A DNA stretch of 64,000 nt from Petrolisthes cinctipes (taxonomy: Eukaryota; Arthropoda; Malacostraca; Decapoda; Porcellanidae). The translations under genes were made by a program, and so were the position numbers. A model generated the notes under the pieces. It made no database searches. It was not told where the DNA came from and was given only the letters and a program-made list of their open reading frames with translations. The stretch lies in contig JAWQEG010000716.1 in the NCBI GenBank assembly GCA_033782935.1, forward strand, positions 52,501 to 116,500. The letters run 5' to 3'. Within the stretch, counting starts at the first letter, position 1; each line of letters opens with the position of its first letter. Below, in pieces: positions 48,061 through 61,100 of this stretch.

Positions 48061-48404
48061 GGCCTATTAATGTAGTTAATATATAACGTATAACAAAAGA
48101 ATACATAATTATTTTGTTTAAAACATAGGTCGGAATTTAGCTAACCATCATCTAGCGCATTGACGACATTGTGCTTCTGTTTGGCCATATAATTGATTTT
48201 TAATAATCTTAAACTTATAAGATGCACACATCATTCAGGTAAATTTGCCTTACTTCTGCATTGTCACACTTGACTTTGACAGATATTTGTTGTTAATTTA
48301 ACAAATATATCAACAAGAGATGGAATGCTATATTTGATATTTGATAAAAAAAATTTACAGTAATACTAAGAATTATAATGTTGATTAATTTTGTCCATAT
48401 TTTC

Positions 48405-49815
48405 TAAAATCTCTCTATCTATCTGTAGCTCTGACGCCTCGTTCCCTCCGGAAACTCCCACCAAGGGGGTGGCCACGGCAGAAGGAGACTCTTCTGCCCT
48501 GTTTCAACACTCCCTCCTCACTTGCTCCATCCCCCCTCCCCCCCTCACACTTCTCTCTCTCACATACTCTTCCACTCTGTGCTGCCATCTAACCGGAGGT
48601 CTGCCTCTCACACCAGGTGCCACAACTTCACTATCGTACACCTTCTTTACAAACTCCTCACCTTGCATTCTCTCCACATATCCAAACCATCTCAGTATAT
48701 TACGCTTCACTCTCTCAACCACTCCACACTCAATACCAATTGCCTTCTCACTCATACCACACCTCTCATACACACTCCCATTACTTTCTCCATCCCACCT
48801 AGTAAGTCCACATGCTCCTCTCAGATAACTCATTTCCGCTGGACCTATTCTAGACTGATTAGCCCTACTCCATGTCCATGTCTCCGACGCATATGTTAGT
48901 GTTGGCAGGATTATACTATTTCTCAGTCACTTTTTCACTTCCATACTCACACTCCTACCCTTCATTATCCTCCCCAGTGATCCTATGACCTGCCTGCCCC
49001 TCACTGCTCTCTTCCTGATTTCTCCTTCCATGTTTACACAAAACTGTTCCCAAATACTTAAATTCCCTCACCTCCTCCATCCTCTCACCCTCTAGTTATC
49101 TCGCATTCCATCCCAGTTGGCACAGCCACACTGTAGGGTGTAGCAAAGTCAATTACTTCTGTTTTAGTCCTCTCAAATACCATCACCTTATTCTTACCAG
49201 CATTTACCTTCAGTTTTCTTCGCTTACACACGGACTGAAACTCATACACCACCCTCTGTAACTCCCTTTCACTCTCGGCCAGCAGCACAGTGTCATCCGC
49301 AAATAAGCTTGCAACCAAGGACCAATTGCTTCATTCAACCTCAGTTTTGCACCCAGGCCCTCCACCTTTGCCATAATCTCTCTCATGCAACCATCCATAA
49401 AGATATTTAACAACTATGATGACATGACACACCCCTGCCTCAATCCTACACTGATATCAAAGGTCTCTCTCAAATCACCCTCGACCCTCACGCAAGCTTT
49501 TGCCTCTCTGTAGAAGGCCTCAATCCCCTCCAGCAAGCGCCCACCAACTCCGTAAATCCTTAATACATCTGTCATAGCTCTCCTATCAACCCTATCGCAT
49601 GCCTCCTCCAAATCCATGAAGGCAGCATACAACTTCCTACCCTTCCCAATATATTTCTTCACTATTGATTTTATTGCAAAGATCTGGTCCACACATCCTC
49701 TACCCTTTCTGAACCCTCCTTGCTCCTCACTAACTTTATTCCCTGTTACTTCTATCAGTTTCTCAGTAAGAACCTTCCCATACACCTTCCCCAGTACACT
49801 AAGATTTAACCCACA
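48405..49815 (-). pseudogene. LINE reverse transcriptase (RTE/CR1-like), 5'-truncated
   Basis: Minus strand. From 49785: EKLIEVTGNKVSEEQGGFRK, FMDLEEACDRVDRRAMTDVL and ISVGLRQGCVMSS, then a frameshift. LFADDTVLLAESERELQRVV (catalytic FADD) at 49318-49085. After a gap, MSYLRGACGLTRWDGESNGS, WFGYVERMQGEEFVKKVYDS and GRPPVRWQHRVEEYVRER at 48833-48504. The C terminus FCRGHPLG precedes a GATA-rich tail near 48410. The endonuclease is missing (5' truncation, normal for LINE insertion). Several frameshifts make it inactive. Clade uncertain. Confidence 0.85.
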
Positions 49816-49829
49816 ATTATAATGTACCA

Positions 49830-51770
49830 GCTGTTATAAAAGTATGTCTTTTGAGTCTTGTACAATATTAACAATTTATTATAGGAAATAAAGTTCTTTA
49901 TACTGTACTTGATGTTTTGCAAGACCCTACCTTATTGTATTTATACTGTATGTGATATTTTGTCACTAATATAGTTTTATAATCCTATCTTAGGGTCTCG
50001 GCCCTTCTCTGTCTGAACTCTGCGAATTCCCTACATTCTCTGTCACACTACTTAAGAGTTTTCTGTTTGAAACTAATTTATTGCCAAGCATTTAACTTCA
50101 TACAGCTCAGATATATCCCCTATCATCCATAGATTTCATACACTGCTGGAGTGACATAAGACCCATTAGGACCTGCTGATGCTAATCTTGATACTGTATA
50201 CAAGAAAGAGTATAGTATTATGTAATGTCATCATGAGCCAAATTTGCCCAATAATTCAGCTAGCTACTTAGTGTATTCATTTACTTGTGGCAAAAGAACA
50301 TAGGCCTAAAATAGTCAAGGTTGATCAATTTAAAAATATTACAGTACTGGTTTTTTGTACATAATTATAGTACAGGCACATTCATCTCATCCTTAAGAAT
50401 TGAAATATTGTCAATCTCTACTTCTAGCCAAAGTTTAGCGAAAATTAAAATATGCCTCATTATAGGGTGATACTGGAGAGAACCTCTTGTTTCTTCACTT
50501 CTTCAATGAGTCATGCTTCTTCAACAGAGGTGAAATGAGATTCCCTATACAGTTGGTGTAAGGGTGAGGTGACCCCACTTCACACTTGCATTTTTCACTG
50601 GAGGGAAGAAAATTATGATGCTGGGAAGAATATTATGATTGCATAACCAGTCATACTGAGGCTATATTTCTGCACAAACAGCATACACACTATGATGAAA
50701 GTGTTCTAGGTGTGGAGATGTGCTTAACTAGTATCTTATTTAAAGACTTAGATTTCGATTTGGAAGGTAAAGACAGTGATAGAAGAGAAAGCTCTTAGCT
50801 TCATAGGTGGCTATATACTAAAAAAAAATTGCAGGAACATATCCATATTTAGGAAATAAGGCCATCAATTGTGCCACTGTTTGCTTAATTAATTAAGCAA
50901 ATCATGGACTGAAAGGATTAATAGAGGTAAGCTATGCACTATCTCCCTTCAGATAAATTTGTTCTCGGTTAAAATGAGATAAATGTTTAAAGCAGTTCAT
51001 GGTGAAAGCCTTGAAGGCTCACTTAATTGCTTCTCTAATAGAACGTGTGGGAATTGATTTACCCAAAGATGTAGTGTTCTGATGTATAATATGTGTACTT
51101 GAGAATGAAATTAAACATCTAAACAAAATAATTGACAATTAAAGAGAAGAAGGAAGAAAAACAGTCATGTAATTTTGTAAATTATACCGTAATTTAATAT
51201 ACTGTATGCACTGTATATACAACAAAGTTTGTATTGATATATTTTATTAGAATATGAGAGGGTTAAGATATGTAAGCTTGTCTAGAATATCGGTAACATA
51301 TATTAAGTCATATACAGCGATGATGTGATGGAGGGAGACATATATATTTATTGAGCTTGGTATGTTACAAGTACGAATGATAATTGAATGCTTATTGTAT
51401 TGAAACATGAATTATGCAAGGGAAAATAATGATTTAGCTTGTCACTGCACATTCTCGCGATCAAGGTATGTGGTATGCAGAGCGGGTGCGGGTGTGGTGG
51501 TACGGAGCAGCGCTCATCATGCCCTCCTCGTACAGCGACTACTTATTTATGACATTTATTCCTTACTCGGGATATTCCATGCGCTGTTTTTGTTGCCAAT
51601 CGCTTGCAAATCATATCGAGTTTGCTATTTCATACATAAATATTGACATAGTAAACGAAATGCGAAATTGGAAAATAAATTACTGCCGGAGCATTTTCCC
51701 ATAATAAAATACATAGGGAGAGACGTCTTATCATAACAAAGGTCGTGTGTTTTGTGGACTGTGGCGCGGT
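49830..51770. other. Unassigned AT-rich stretch
   Basis: No gene, RNA or known repeat recognised. Short frames only. Confidence 0.4.
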
Positions 51771-51779
51771 ATGACATGT

Positions 51780-51843
51780 TGGGCCCACACGCATGCGCAG
51801 TTGATACGTTCCAGTGGCATTCCACTTCCTACTGCTACACCGG
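51780..51843. repeat. 56-bp segment shared (inverted) with 45255-45311
   Basis: Reversed, it reads CCGGTGTAGCAGTAGGAAGT, GGAATGCCACTGGAACGTAT, CAACTGCGCATGCGTG. The other copy differs at about four positions. It ends two bases outside the left end of the Mutator-like element. Confidence 0.8.
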
Positions 51844-51845
51844 CA

Positions 51846-53336
51846 GCATATTCACGAACTGTACCCCACTATCGCACCCGCCGCGAGAATGGCCTGGCTG
51901 CCAGTGGAACAAGGGGTAACTCGCTCAAACCTTAGCTACCGCACCGTCCTCCTCTAACTCTCTCGCACTGTTTTGCTACTCGCGCAATAACTGCACCCTC
52001 TTATTGCTATTATTATTATTATGTTGGTGGCCTTTTGTGGCAGCGTAAATAATTGAACACTAAATATAAGATGACTCCATATAACTAACCCCAAATCCAA
52101 TCGCCTTGCATGAACCAGATCAATATTTATGAAAGCGTAGACGAAATTGGATTGGTATGTTTCAGAAATATGATAACGCGAATACCGAGAACACCCTGTG
52201 ATTCTAATAGATAAATGGAGTTACCATATATTTAGTGTACTATAATATAATTATACTGTATGCATATATTTCTTACACTCAGTTGTGAGTGTATAAATTT
52301 GTTTGTGTGCATTAATTTTCTGATTAAAAACAAGTTTACACCAGTGATGCGTGGTAAGAAATGTGATAACAAGTCATAATTATGCTAGTATGTAGTGTCA
52401 TAATTAGTTTACGGTCTAATTTTCATTCGTTTTGTCCACTTGGTATATGCCATGCGTGCATATCGTCATCCTCCGCTAGCCTACACACTCTTTCACTGTT
52501 TCGCTATTCGCGCAATTATGCACTCCCTTACCATCTTTTAAATTCTATGCTATTGATATTTTTACGAATATTATTGCTGTTATTATTCATATTGTTATGT
52601 TCGTGACCTTTTATGGCAACGTAAATAAATGAACACTAAATATATGATGATTAATCCATGTTAAAGAGTATTCGTGCTCTCATAGCCTTTCCAATATCTT
52701 CTACACCATCTTTTGATCTGGTTAATGGAAAGCGATTTTATTCAATTAACACCTCACCTCACATCACTTTACCTTTCCGTTTACGGTCTATTTTTCATTC
52801 ATTTTGTACATTGGATATATCCCATGAGTGCATGTCATTATAAATTATGAGGATGATACTACTATTCTGCTATAGTACAACGTGTGTGTATTTCATTGAA
52901 ATATGTTTTGCTTCTGTTACTATGTGTAAGTTATTATTGTGTTGCTAAGTGTTTATTATTATGGTATCATCTTATGGTACCGTCATCAACACTGTATGCA
53001 TAATGCTCATCACGCATTCATAGCAAGTATCTCTCCTCTCTTTATTTATAATAAAGTATGTAGATGTGATATAAAGTGACATAAACGTTGTAATGACAGA
53101 ATTAATGAAAGGGTCAATGATATCATTTATTATACATGCAGTAGTATAATAAACAAACTTAATAAAACAAATCACACACTCGTACCTCTCATTTATTACG
53201 CAAAGTATATTGCATCTCTCTATATATGTCTCTTTACTATTTAAATTACAGTGATGTAATACTGACATACGAGATATGATGCATCACAATACTCAGTGCC
53301 CTCTTCCATGTGATTTGGCATTGGCCACGTTGGCAG
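51846..53336. repeat. MULE left terminal inverted repeat, 1,491 bp
   Basis: Pairs with 56644-58134. Contains three small frames mirrored in the right TIR. They have no family signature and are probably not genes. The inner boundary is at ...GGCCACGTTGGCAG. Confidence 0.92.
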
Positions 53337-53605
53337 AGAATTCTGACAACATACTGTTGCCTTTGTTAATGGAAGAAATTTGACACATTTTCATGGAAGT
53401 GCGAGATTATTATTGTAAGCCTCTTTTCCCTTATTGCCACAGCTGAATCAGCTTTGCTCATTCCATCTCACACTTCCATGCTAATGTGTCATTTTTCTTC
53501 TTATTGTATAAGCCTCTTTTCTCTCCAGTACAGGTAATTATCCATCTCGCACTTCCATTGACAAGGACAACAGCATGTAAGGGGGGGGGGGACGTGAGGT
53601 CAAGC

Positions 53606-53652
53606 GCACCCTATATAGGGTATGTGCTGATTGCTGAGAGAGGTCAGTTAGT
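53606..53652 (+). promoter_or_regulatory. Candidate core promoter of the MULE transposase
   Basis: A TATA-like CTATATAGGG (53611-53620) is followed by an arthropod initiator match TCAGTT (53644-53649), 34 bases from the first T of TATATA to the initiator A, then GCC before the ATG at 53667. Lies just inside the left TIR. Confidence 0.45.
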
Positions 53653-53666
53653 CGCTTCACTTCGCC

Positions 53667-56454
53667 ATGGCAACTTCTAGAGACGTGTTAGAATTCGAGG
53701 ATGAAGGTTTTTCTTCTGTGATAGTCAGTGACTCTGAAGACACGGTGCATTTTCGCATAAATGTGAAAAGTGAGGAAAGGTTCGAGCTTTGGAAGGAACT
53801 GTTTTTGCAAAAAAATTTACACCTGTTTCAATGTGAAGAAAGTCTATCCGAGAGGAGTGAGGAAAGTATTTCATAAGAAATACATGTGCATTGATGGCGA
53901 TTTTCGCAGCCGTGGAATAAAGAAGACTGTTACTGGGTATGTATTATATATATATTATGTATATTGCATGTGACTTTATTGTATTATTACGCGTTCGTAA
54001 GTGTCAAGTTGTATCTCATTAATGAGTGGTATGCGTGGTTTGTTTCAGGTGTCCTGTGACAATGGATGTCAATATCCGTTCAGTAACTAAAGACAAATTG
54101 AAGAAAGACCGACTTATGGAAAAGTACCCATGCTTCATTACATTGAAGGGTCTTCACAATCACTCTCTCTAGTCTGCAGAAGCTCTCAGTCAACTCAGGG
54201 TACTACCAGAAACGAGGGAGACTTTCATTAAGTATTTTGAGCAAGTCATTCGAAAGCTTTTATTATGCTAATAAATCTACTCATTATTCATTGTTTCTTG
54301 ATGCATTACTAATGGAAATATATTGTATCTTTCATAATTCACACACAATATATTTGTAAAAAAGTGTATAACCATGAATTACGGTATCAGATTGTATATG
54401 GGCAACTGCATAATGTTGAAACTTTCATTTCTACATTTGCAGGAATGACAGTACCTCAAGCAGGAAGACATCATGTATTGAAATTGGGGTTGTGTGATGA
54501 CCTGTATGGACAGGCAAATCATGGAATAAACCCATCGGCCCGTGCTATTCAGTATCTGAGAAAACAGTGGCTCAGTGAACACAATGATGGATTTGATAAT
54601 TTATCCATGGCAGATTCAATCAAGAAGTATGCCACAAACAACCCAGAAGTGACCATACTACAAAGCATTAATGAAACTCGATTTTCTGCTGTACTTGTAA
54701 CCCCTTTTATGAGGAGAGTTCACACAAATTTCAGAGAAGCGGGAGAAAGTGTTTCTGGATGCAACAGGATGTATTGATCAGCTCAATGCATCACTAATCC
54801 CATTCCTCTATGCTGGACCAGCAGGAGCTGCCCCTCTTGCTCTGCTGTTTACCTCCTCTGGTGATGAAGTATCTCTGAAGAAAGGTGAGCCTGATATTTG
54901 TTATATATAGGTGATCCCAAAATCTTTAGGTCTATGTATTTCCACTGTGTGCCTAAGAGAGAGGGAAAAAAATTACAGAAATCAGATGAAAAATAGGTGT
55001 CCTTAACTTAATTTTAGTTAGTGTCGAGCTTTGCATCTGTATTATAGGTGCATATTTACATCTGGATGTATCTCAGATATAATGAGTTATTCATTTATCG
55101 GCTATTGTTCTCATTACAGGTTTTGATATGGTAAAAAGAGCTGTTGGAGGAAATGCGTTTTATGGGAAACAGCCACCAGATACGTTCATGACTGACAACT
55201 GCAGCGCATTGAAGGGAGCACTAGCAGCAGCCTGGACTGCATCTCGACAGTTTTTGTGTATATTCATCTTGCTTCAGCAAGTGTGGCGATGGTTACTTGA
55301 CCTTAAGCATGGTATTAAAAAAGAGGATCGCCAAGAGCTGATGGCTATAGTAAAGGGTCTCGTGTATGCACCATCAAAGGAATTTTTTCAAATCTTGGGA
55401 GGAATTCAAAGTTAATCCTTTTTCACAGACATACACTAACTTCTAAAAGATTAGTAGTAGTAGTAGTAGCAGTAGTAGTTCAGAACACTCATACCTACTG
55501 TCCATTCAAGTAGTCACTTATTTTATGCATATCAGTTATTCAAACTATTGATAGATTGTCTTGTTTGATTTTCAGTTATCTTGGTTCACTGATGGAGAGG
55601 AGGGAAGAGTGGGGCTTTACTTTTATGGCTGGCGCAATGGTACGTGGCCACCACACCAATAATTTTTGCGAGGCTACCATGTGCATCATAAAGGATGTTG
55701 TTCTAAATACATAAGTATCTACTTTTAGTATGCGTAGCTGTCATCTTTGGTATATGAATAGTTATGTAACAAATATATATCTTTGTGTATGTGCTTGCCT
55801 GTGTGTGTACTTACGTGTCACATTTTATTTTCAGATGCAAGGCATACAACACAGTTCAACTCATGATTTTCATGGCTGAAATCTTCGATGAATAGATGAA
55901 GAAAATATTCCTGACGTTGCACTAGGGAGGAGGAAGACTAGAAAGACAAATATGGAAATATTGTCCTTAGAAGCAGTAACTCCTCTAGGCAACAGGAAAT
56001 ATCAAGTAAAGAGCCTGTCTACTGCATCACTGTCGACCAGGAAGCTGGCTTCTGCAGTTGCAACGTGGGGAAGAATGGCTCACGTTGCAAGCACCAAATT
56101 TCCTGTGCCGAGTACAGCATGACAGCCTTGCCTCAAATATTCACTGCAACGAGAGAAAACAGGCGGTGGCTGGTGTCAGTGGCAGTGGGCGGGGAGAAGA
56201 CCCCCCTAGTAAGCTTCTTCAGAGGGTTGTTGGAGCCACAGGTACAGAGCAAAGAGGAAAGTGAGCTTACATCTTGCACACATATGTATATCGAGACATA
56301 CATACAGGACCAACCAGCTGTGATGGAAGCGGACAAGACCAGTGAAGGTGATGAACCATATACCTCGAAATTCGTCACTGATCTTCAAAACCTCACTGGC
56401 AAATATGGTAATGCAGACACTGTAGACAGCGGTAGAAAGACTGCAAAAAGTTAA
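53667..56454 (+). pseudogene. MULE transposase with FLYWCH-like and SWIM fingers, broken
   Basis: Start MATSRDVLEFEDEGFSSVIV at 53667. A frameshift at the A7 run (53809) leads to VYPRGVRKVFHKKYMCIDGD. After a GT-AG intron (about 53938-54048), CPVTMDVNIRSVTK and GLHNHSL complete a zinc-binding C..C..H..H module, followed by a TAG (54168). GMTVPQAGRHHVLKL through INETRFSAVLVTPFM is the pre-core. The core shows DATGCID (first Asp), TFMTDNCSALKGAL (second Asp), LCIFILLQQVWRWL, with Ile where the family normally has His after IF, and NNFCEATM with the catalytic Glu. A SWIM finger, CSCNVGKNGSRCKHQ, lies at about 56053-56097 in a shifted frame. Its parts match Phantom-type animal MULEs. At least four lesions make it inactive. 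Confidence 0.85.
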
Positions 56455-56643
56455 GAGTACAAATATGCTGAGCAGTGTGTTATTTAACATTGGTAGCGAT
56501 GTCTGCACCTCAGTAACTGCAGCTGGCAGAGGAAAAATTCAGTGCCAGCCGACATCCATAGCAAGACGTGGACCAGGGAAGCCGACCAAGCAGCTTGGGG
56601 AATGGAAAACCCAAACGGCCACAAAATTTATCAGTAAATATTG

Positions 56644-58134
56644 CTGCCAACGTGGCCAATGCCAAATCACATGGAAGAGGGCACTGAGTATTGTGATGCA
56701 TCATATCTCGTATGTCAGTATTACATCACTGTAATTTAAATAGTAAAGAGACATATATAGAGAGATGCAATATACTTTGCGTAATAAATGAGAGGTACGA
56801 GTGTGTGATTTGTTTTATTAAGTTTGTTTATTATACTACTGCATGTATAATAAATGATATCATTGACCCTTTCATTAATTCTGTCATTACAACGTTTATG
56901 TCACTTTATATCACATCTACATACTTTATTATAAATAAAGAGAGGAGAGATACTTGCTATGAATGCGTGATGAGCATTATGCATACAGTGTTGATGACGG
57001 TACCATAAGATGATACCATAATAATAAACACTTAGCAACACAATAATAACTTACACATAGTAACAGAAGCAAAACATATTTCAATGAAATACACACACGT
57101 TGTACTATAGCAGAATAGTAGTATCATCCTCATAATTTATAATGACATGCACTCATGGGATATATCCAATGTACAAAATGAATGAAAAATAGACCGTAAA
57201 CGGAAAGGTAAAGTGATGTGAGGTGAGGTGTTAATTGAATAAAATCGCTTTCCATTAACCAGATCAAAAGATGGTGTAGAAGATATTGGAAAGGCTATGA
57301 GAGCACGAATACTCTTTAACATGGATTAATCATCATATATTTAGTGTTCATTTATTTACGTTGCCATAAAAGGTCACGAACATAACAATATGAATAATAA
57401 CAGCAATAATATTCGTAAAAATATCAATAGCATAGAATTTAAAAGATGGTAAGGGAGTGCATAATTGCGCGAATAGCGAAACAGTGAAAGAGTGTGTAGG
57501 CTAGCGGAGGATGACGATATGCACGCATGGCATATACCAAGTGGACAAAACGAATGAAAATTAGACCGTAAACTAATTATGACACTACATACTAGCATAA
57601 TTATGACTTGTTATCACATTTCTTACCACGCATCACTGGTGTAAACTTGTTTTTAATCAGAAAATTAATGCACACAAACAAATTTATACACTCACAACTG
57701 AGTGTAAGAAATATATGCATACAGTATAATTATATTATAGTACACTAAATATATGGTAACTCCATTTATCTATTAGAATCACAGGGTGTTCTCGGTATTC
57801 GCGTTATCATATTTCTGAAACATACCAATCCAATTTCGTCTACGCTTTCATAAATATTGATCTGGTTCATGCAAGGCGATTGGATTTGGGGTTAGTTATA
57901 TGGAGTCATCTTATATTTAGTGTTCAATTATTTACGCTGCCACAAAAGGCCACCAACATAATAATAATAATAGCAATAAGAGGGTGCAGTTATTGCGCGA
58001 GTAGCAAAACAGTGCGAGAGAGTTAGAGGAGGACGGTGCGGTAGCTAAGGTTTGAGCGAGTTACCCCTTGTTCCACTGGCAGCCAGGCCATTCTCGCGGC
58101 GGGTGCGATAGTGGGGTACAGTTCGTGAATATGC
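56644..58134. repeat. MULE right terminal inverted repeat, 1,491 bp
   Basis: Reverse complement of 51846-53336, no difference noticed. Its outer end is in direct contact with the P-element-like transposon. Confidence 0.92.
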
Positions 58135-61100
58135 GTCCCGGGGAGATGACGACGTCAGCTGCTCCATTCTAGGTCCCTGTCCACCCATCTCAGTCCGTCA
58201 TTATTTCGTTTCTCAGTTTGACTAGGGTCACCTGCCTGAGTAGGTCACTGTGGCAGCAGTTTATTTAAGCTACAGATAGGCCTAGCAATTGTTCTGTCTA
58301 TGGGTGCAATAATACTAGACAGAAAACTGCATGCTGGTACAAACATTAGGTACTTTTGCTTCCCAAAGGAAGAACATCTGAGACAACGATGGATCCATTC
58401 TTGTTGCAGAAGTGATGAAATTAACGCAACTAACGCTGTAGTGTGCTCCATACACTTTGCAAACTTTGACTTCAAGGATGATTTGAAGAGCCGTCTCCTT
58501 GGGATTGATACTCCACAACGACAAAGAACTATAAGATGTGTGTGTGTGTGAGGTTATAAACTCTGTTTGTGAATGTCCTTATATATTTGTTGTAGGTACT
58601 GTACACTTACAAGTGATTGCACGACAAATGAGAGAGCTACAAGGTCTGCAAAACGGGGTCGGAAGAGAACAATTCAAGATATGCTGTCTGTAGCAGTAAA
58701 TGAAGAAAGCTGTGCTGATGTTGGAGCTACTGATGGTTATGAAATACTTCCTAATGATACCGGTAGTGATGGTAAAAGTAGTGGACTGGAATGTGTGAAT
58801 AATGAAAATGAGGAAGGTAGCGGTACACGGGAAGGCAATGAGACACATGTTTAATGAACTAGAACAGAAAATTAAAAAGGTAGAAGAAGAAAAGAGACAG
58901 CTCCAAGTGGAAAAGATGCCCTGAAAACAAAAGTGAACTGACTTGAGTCTGAGTCCAACAATAGTAATATTCATGCTATAGTAGAAGGTGTCTTGAAACC
59001 AATGTTTACTTCTTCACAAATTGATGCATTACTTAACAAGAGGGGTGTAAGGAAATGGTTTGATGAAGATATTACTTCAGCATTGACTCTGAGAAGTATA
59101 AGTCCCAAATGCTATGAGTATCTGAGGAAGAAAAAAGGAATGCCATTGTCTTGCAAATCAACATTAAATGAGAGAGCTAAGAACTTTGCTTGTGAGCCTG
59201 GCATTTTGCATTCAGTTTTGTCTCTAATGAAGTCAAAGTCTGAAACATTTGATGAACTTGAAAGGTTACCAGTTATGTCTGTATATGAGATGACTGTAAC
59301 AAGTGAGTGGAGTTATAATAAAGGCACAGATATACTCTACAGACCTCATGATAAAATGCAGGTTGTCATGATAAAGGGTCTATTGGGAAAATGGAAACAG
59401 CCAATATATTATGAATTTGATGAACCTAAAATAGAAAACATTTTGTTACATCTAATAGAAGAGGTGGAATATGCAGGTTTCCCTGTAGAGGCAGTTGTTC
59501 ACGATTTAGGATCCAGTAATCTTAGCATGTGAAAAGCGTTTGGGATTGATCCTGTTAACACCAAGAAATATTCCCTTAAAAACCCTTGTGCTGACCGTGA
59601 GGTGTTTGTTTTTGCAGATGTGCCACACCTAATGAAGTTAATTAATAAGAAATAATTTCATTGATACAGGTTATTACTTAGGTAATGGTAAACCTGTGTC
59701 TGATTCCTGTATAAGAGAAATGATAGCAGCAAATAAGACAGAGTATGGCTTAGCTTATAAAGTAAGTGATATACACCTAAATGTGAGCAGTCTTCAAAGG
59801 CAAAGGGTTAACTATGCAGTGCAATTACTGTCTAGTTCATGTGCAAATGCACTCAGATATCTTGCGAACAGAAGTCTGTTAAAGACAGAGAACTGGGAGG
59901 AAACTGCTGATTTTATAAGTCTCGTGGAGGAATGGTTTGATTTAATGAATTCCTCCCATATGTTTGCGAGCAAAAAATCTCTAAATACATTCGGAGTCAA
60001 TATGGATGAACAGGTAAAAGTCTTACATAGGATGATTGAATTGATGGAAAATATGAGAGTTAAAAATCCGCAGTGTAAAGGTTTATACAAGTTCCAAAAT
60101 GGAGTTATTCTCTCATCTCAGTCACTAATAGGGTTGCACGAAATGCTAAACAAGTCATTTAACCTTCAATATATTCTAACAAGGAAACTTAATCAGGACT
60201 GCCTGGAGCATATGTTTGGGTGTATTAGGCAAATGCATGGAACTTATGACCATCCCAATCCTTTGACCTTTAAGTTTCGCCTTAAAAAAATGCTACTTGG
60301 AAAGGAGGTATCGCTTCATGCAGAGAAAAGTAATACTACTAATGATGAAAATATTGATTGCATGTCAAATGCTATGAAGCTGACAGCAAAAAGAACTTGT
60401 AGGAAACCATATAGTGATAGAGACTTGACGGTGGAACTGTGTATAACTAGCCTCTGTTTTAATGACCTGGACACTGGTGATGAATTAGATAATGACGTGT
60501 TTGATAGATAGCTAGGAGAGAATTTACAGTTATGTGAAAGACTAAGCAAATCAGCTGATCAAGTAGTTGAAAAAGAAGCTTTGAAGTACATTGGTGGCTA
60601 TGTTGTAAAAAGTTTTCTCTGAAATATCCTAATTTAGGTCATAAAGTTAGTGAGTGTAACTCTATGAACACCACCTGGTCTGAAACAGTAAACAGAGGTC
60701 ACCTATACCTTCCTACTGAAACATTTTTTTCCCACTTGAAATCTATGAGAGAGGTATTTAAATCTGTTCATGTAGACACTCTTATTGACGGAAAAGACTG
60801 TGTAAAAACAATTGTATCAGAAATAAGGCGTATAGAAAATGATATGCCTGCCTTTGTGGTATTCTTCTTTGCGAAAATTTCTGTTTATTTCATGATAAGG
60901 AAGCTCAATAATGATATAAAGATAAATAAGAAAGGTAAAACTTGCAGAAGTGAACGGAGAAATATGATGAAGATGACTAAATAGATACTGTAGAGAGTAT
61001 AATTATATAGTACATAAGGAAATTATCTGTTTTATGTATGCAAAGGAAAAGATTTGGTGGCATATATGTATAGCCTTCACTGTCTAAATATAATAATTAA

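Larger units (their letters stand above)
51846..58134 (+). mobile_element. Mutator-like element (MULE) with 1,491-bp TIRs
   Basis: The left TIR (51846-53336) and right TIR (56644-58134) are the same length and read identical in every stretch compared by eye. The outer ends are GCATATTCACGAACTGTACC. Between them is a 3.3-kb core with a decayed MULE transposase. The expected 9-10 bp target duplication is absent: the left flank ends ACACCGGCA and the right flank starts GTCCCGGGG, the first bases of the next transposon. Outer ends are therefore the limits of the inverted match, not proven termini. Confidence 0.88.

Noticed and set aside
48391..48899. Plus-strand open frames of 125-145 codons
   Set aside because: Antisense of the LINE reverse transcriptase C terminus; codon pattern follows the minus-strand protein.
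52382..53268. Small proteins encoded in both MULE TIRs (61, 74 and 98 codons)
   Set aside because: They are duplicated only because the TIRs are identical. Sequence is AT-rich without domain signature.
51846..58134. Assembly palindrome as the sole explanation for the long inverted repeat
   Set aside because: The unique core between the arms encodes a transposase of the matching type and the arms end just outside it, which fits a real MULE; still listed as something to test with reads.
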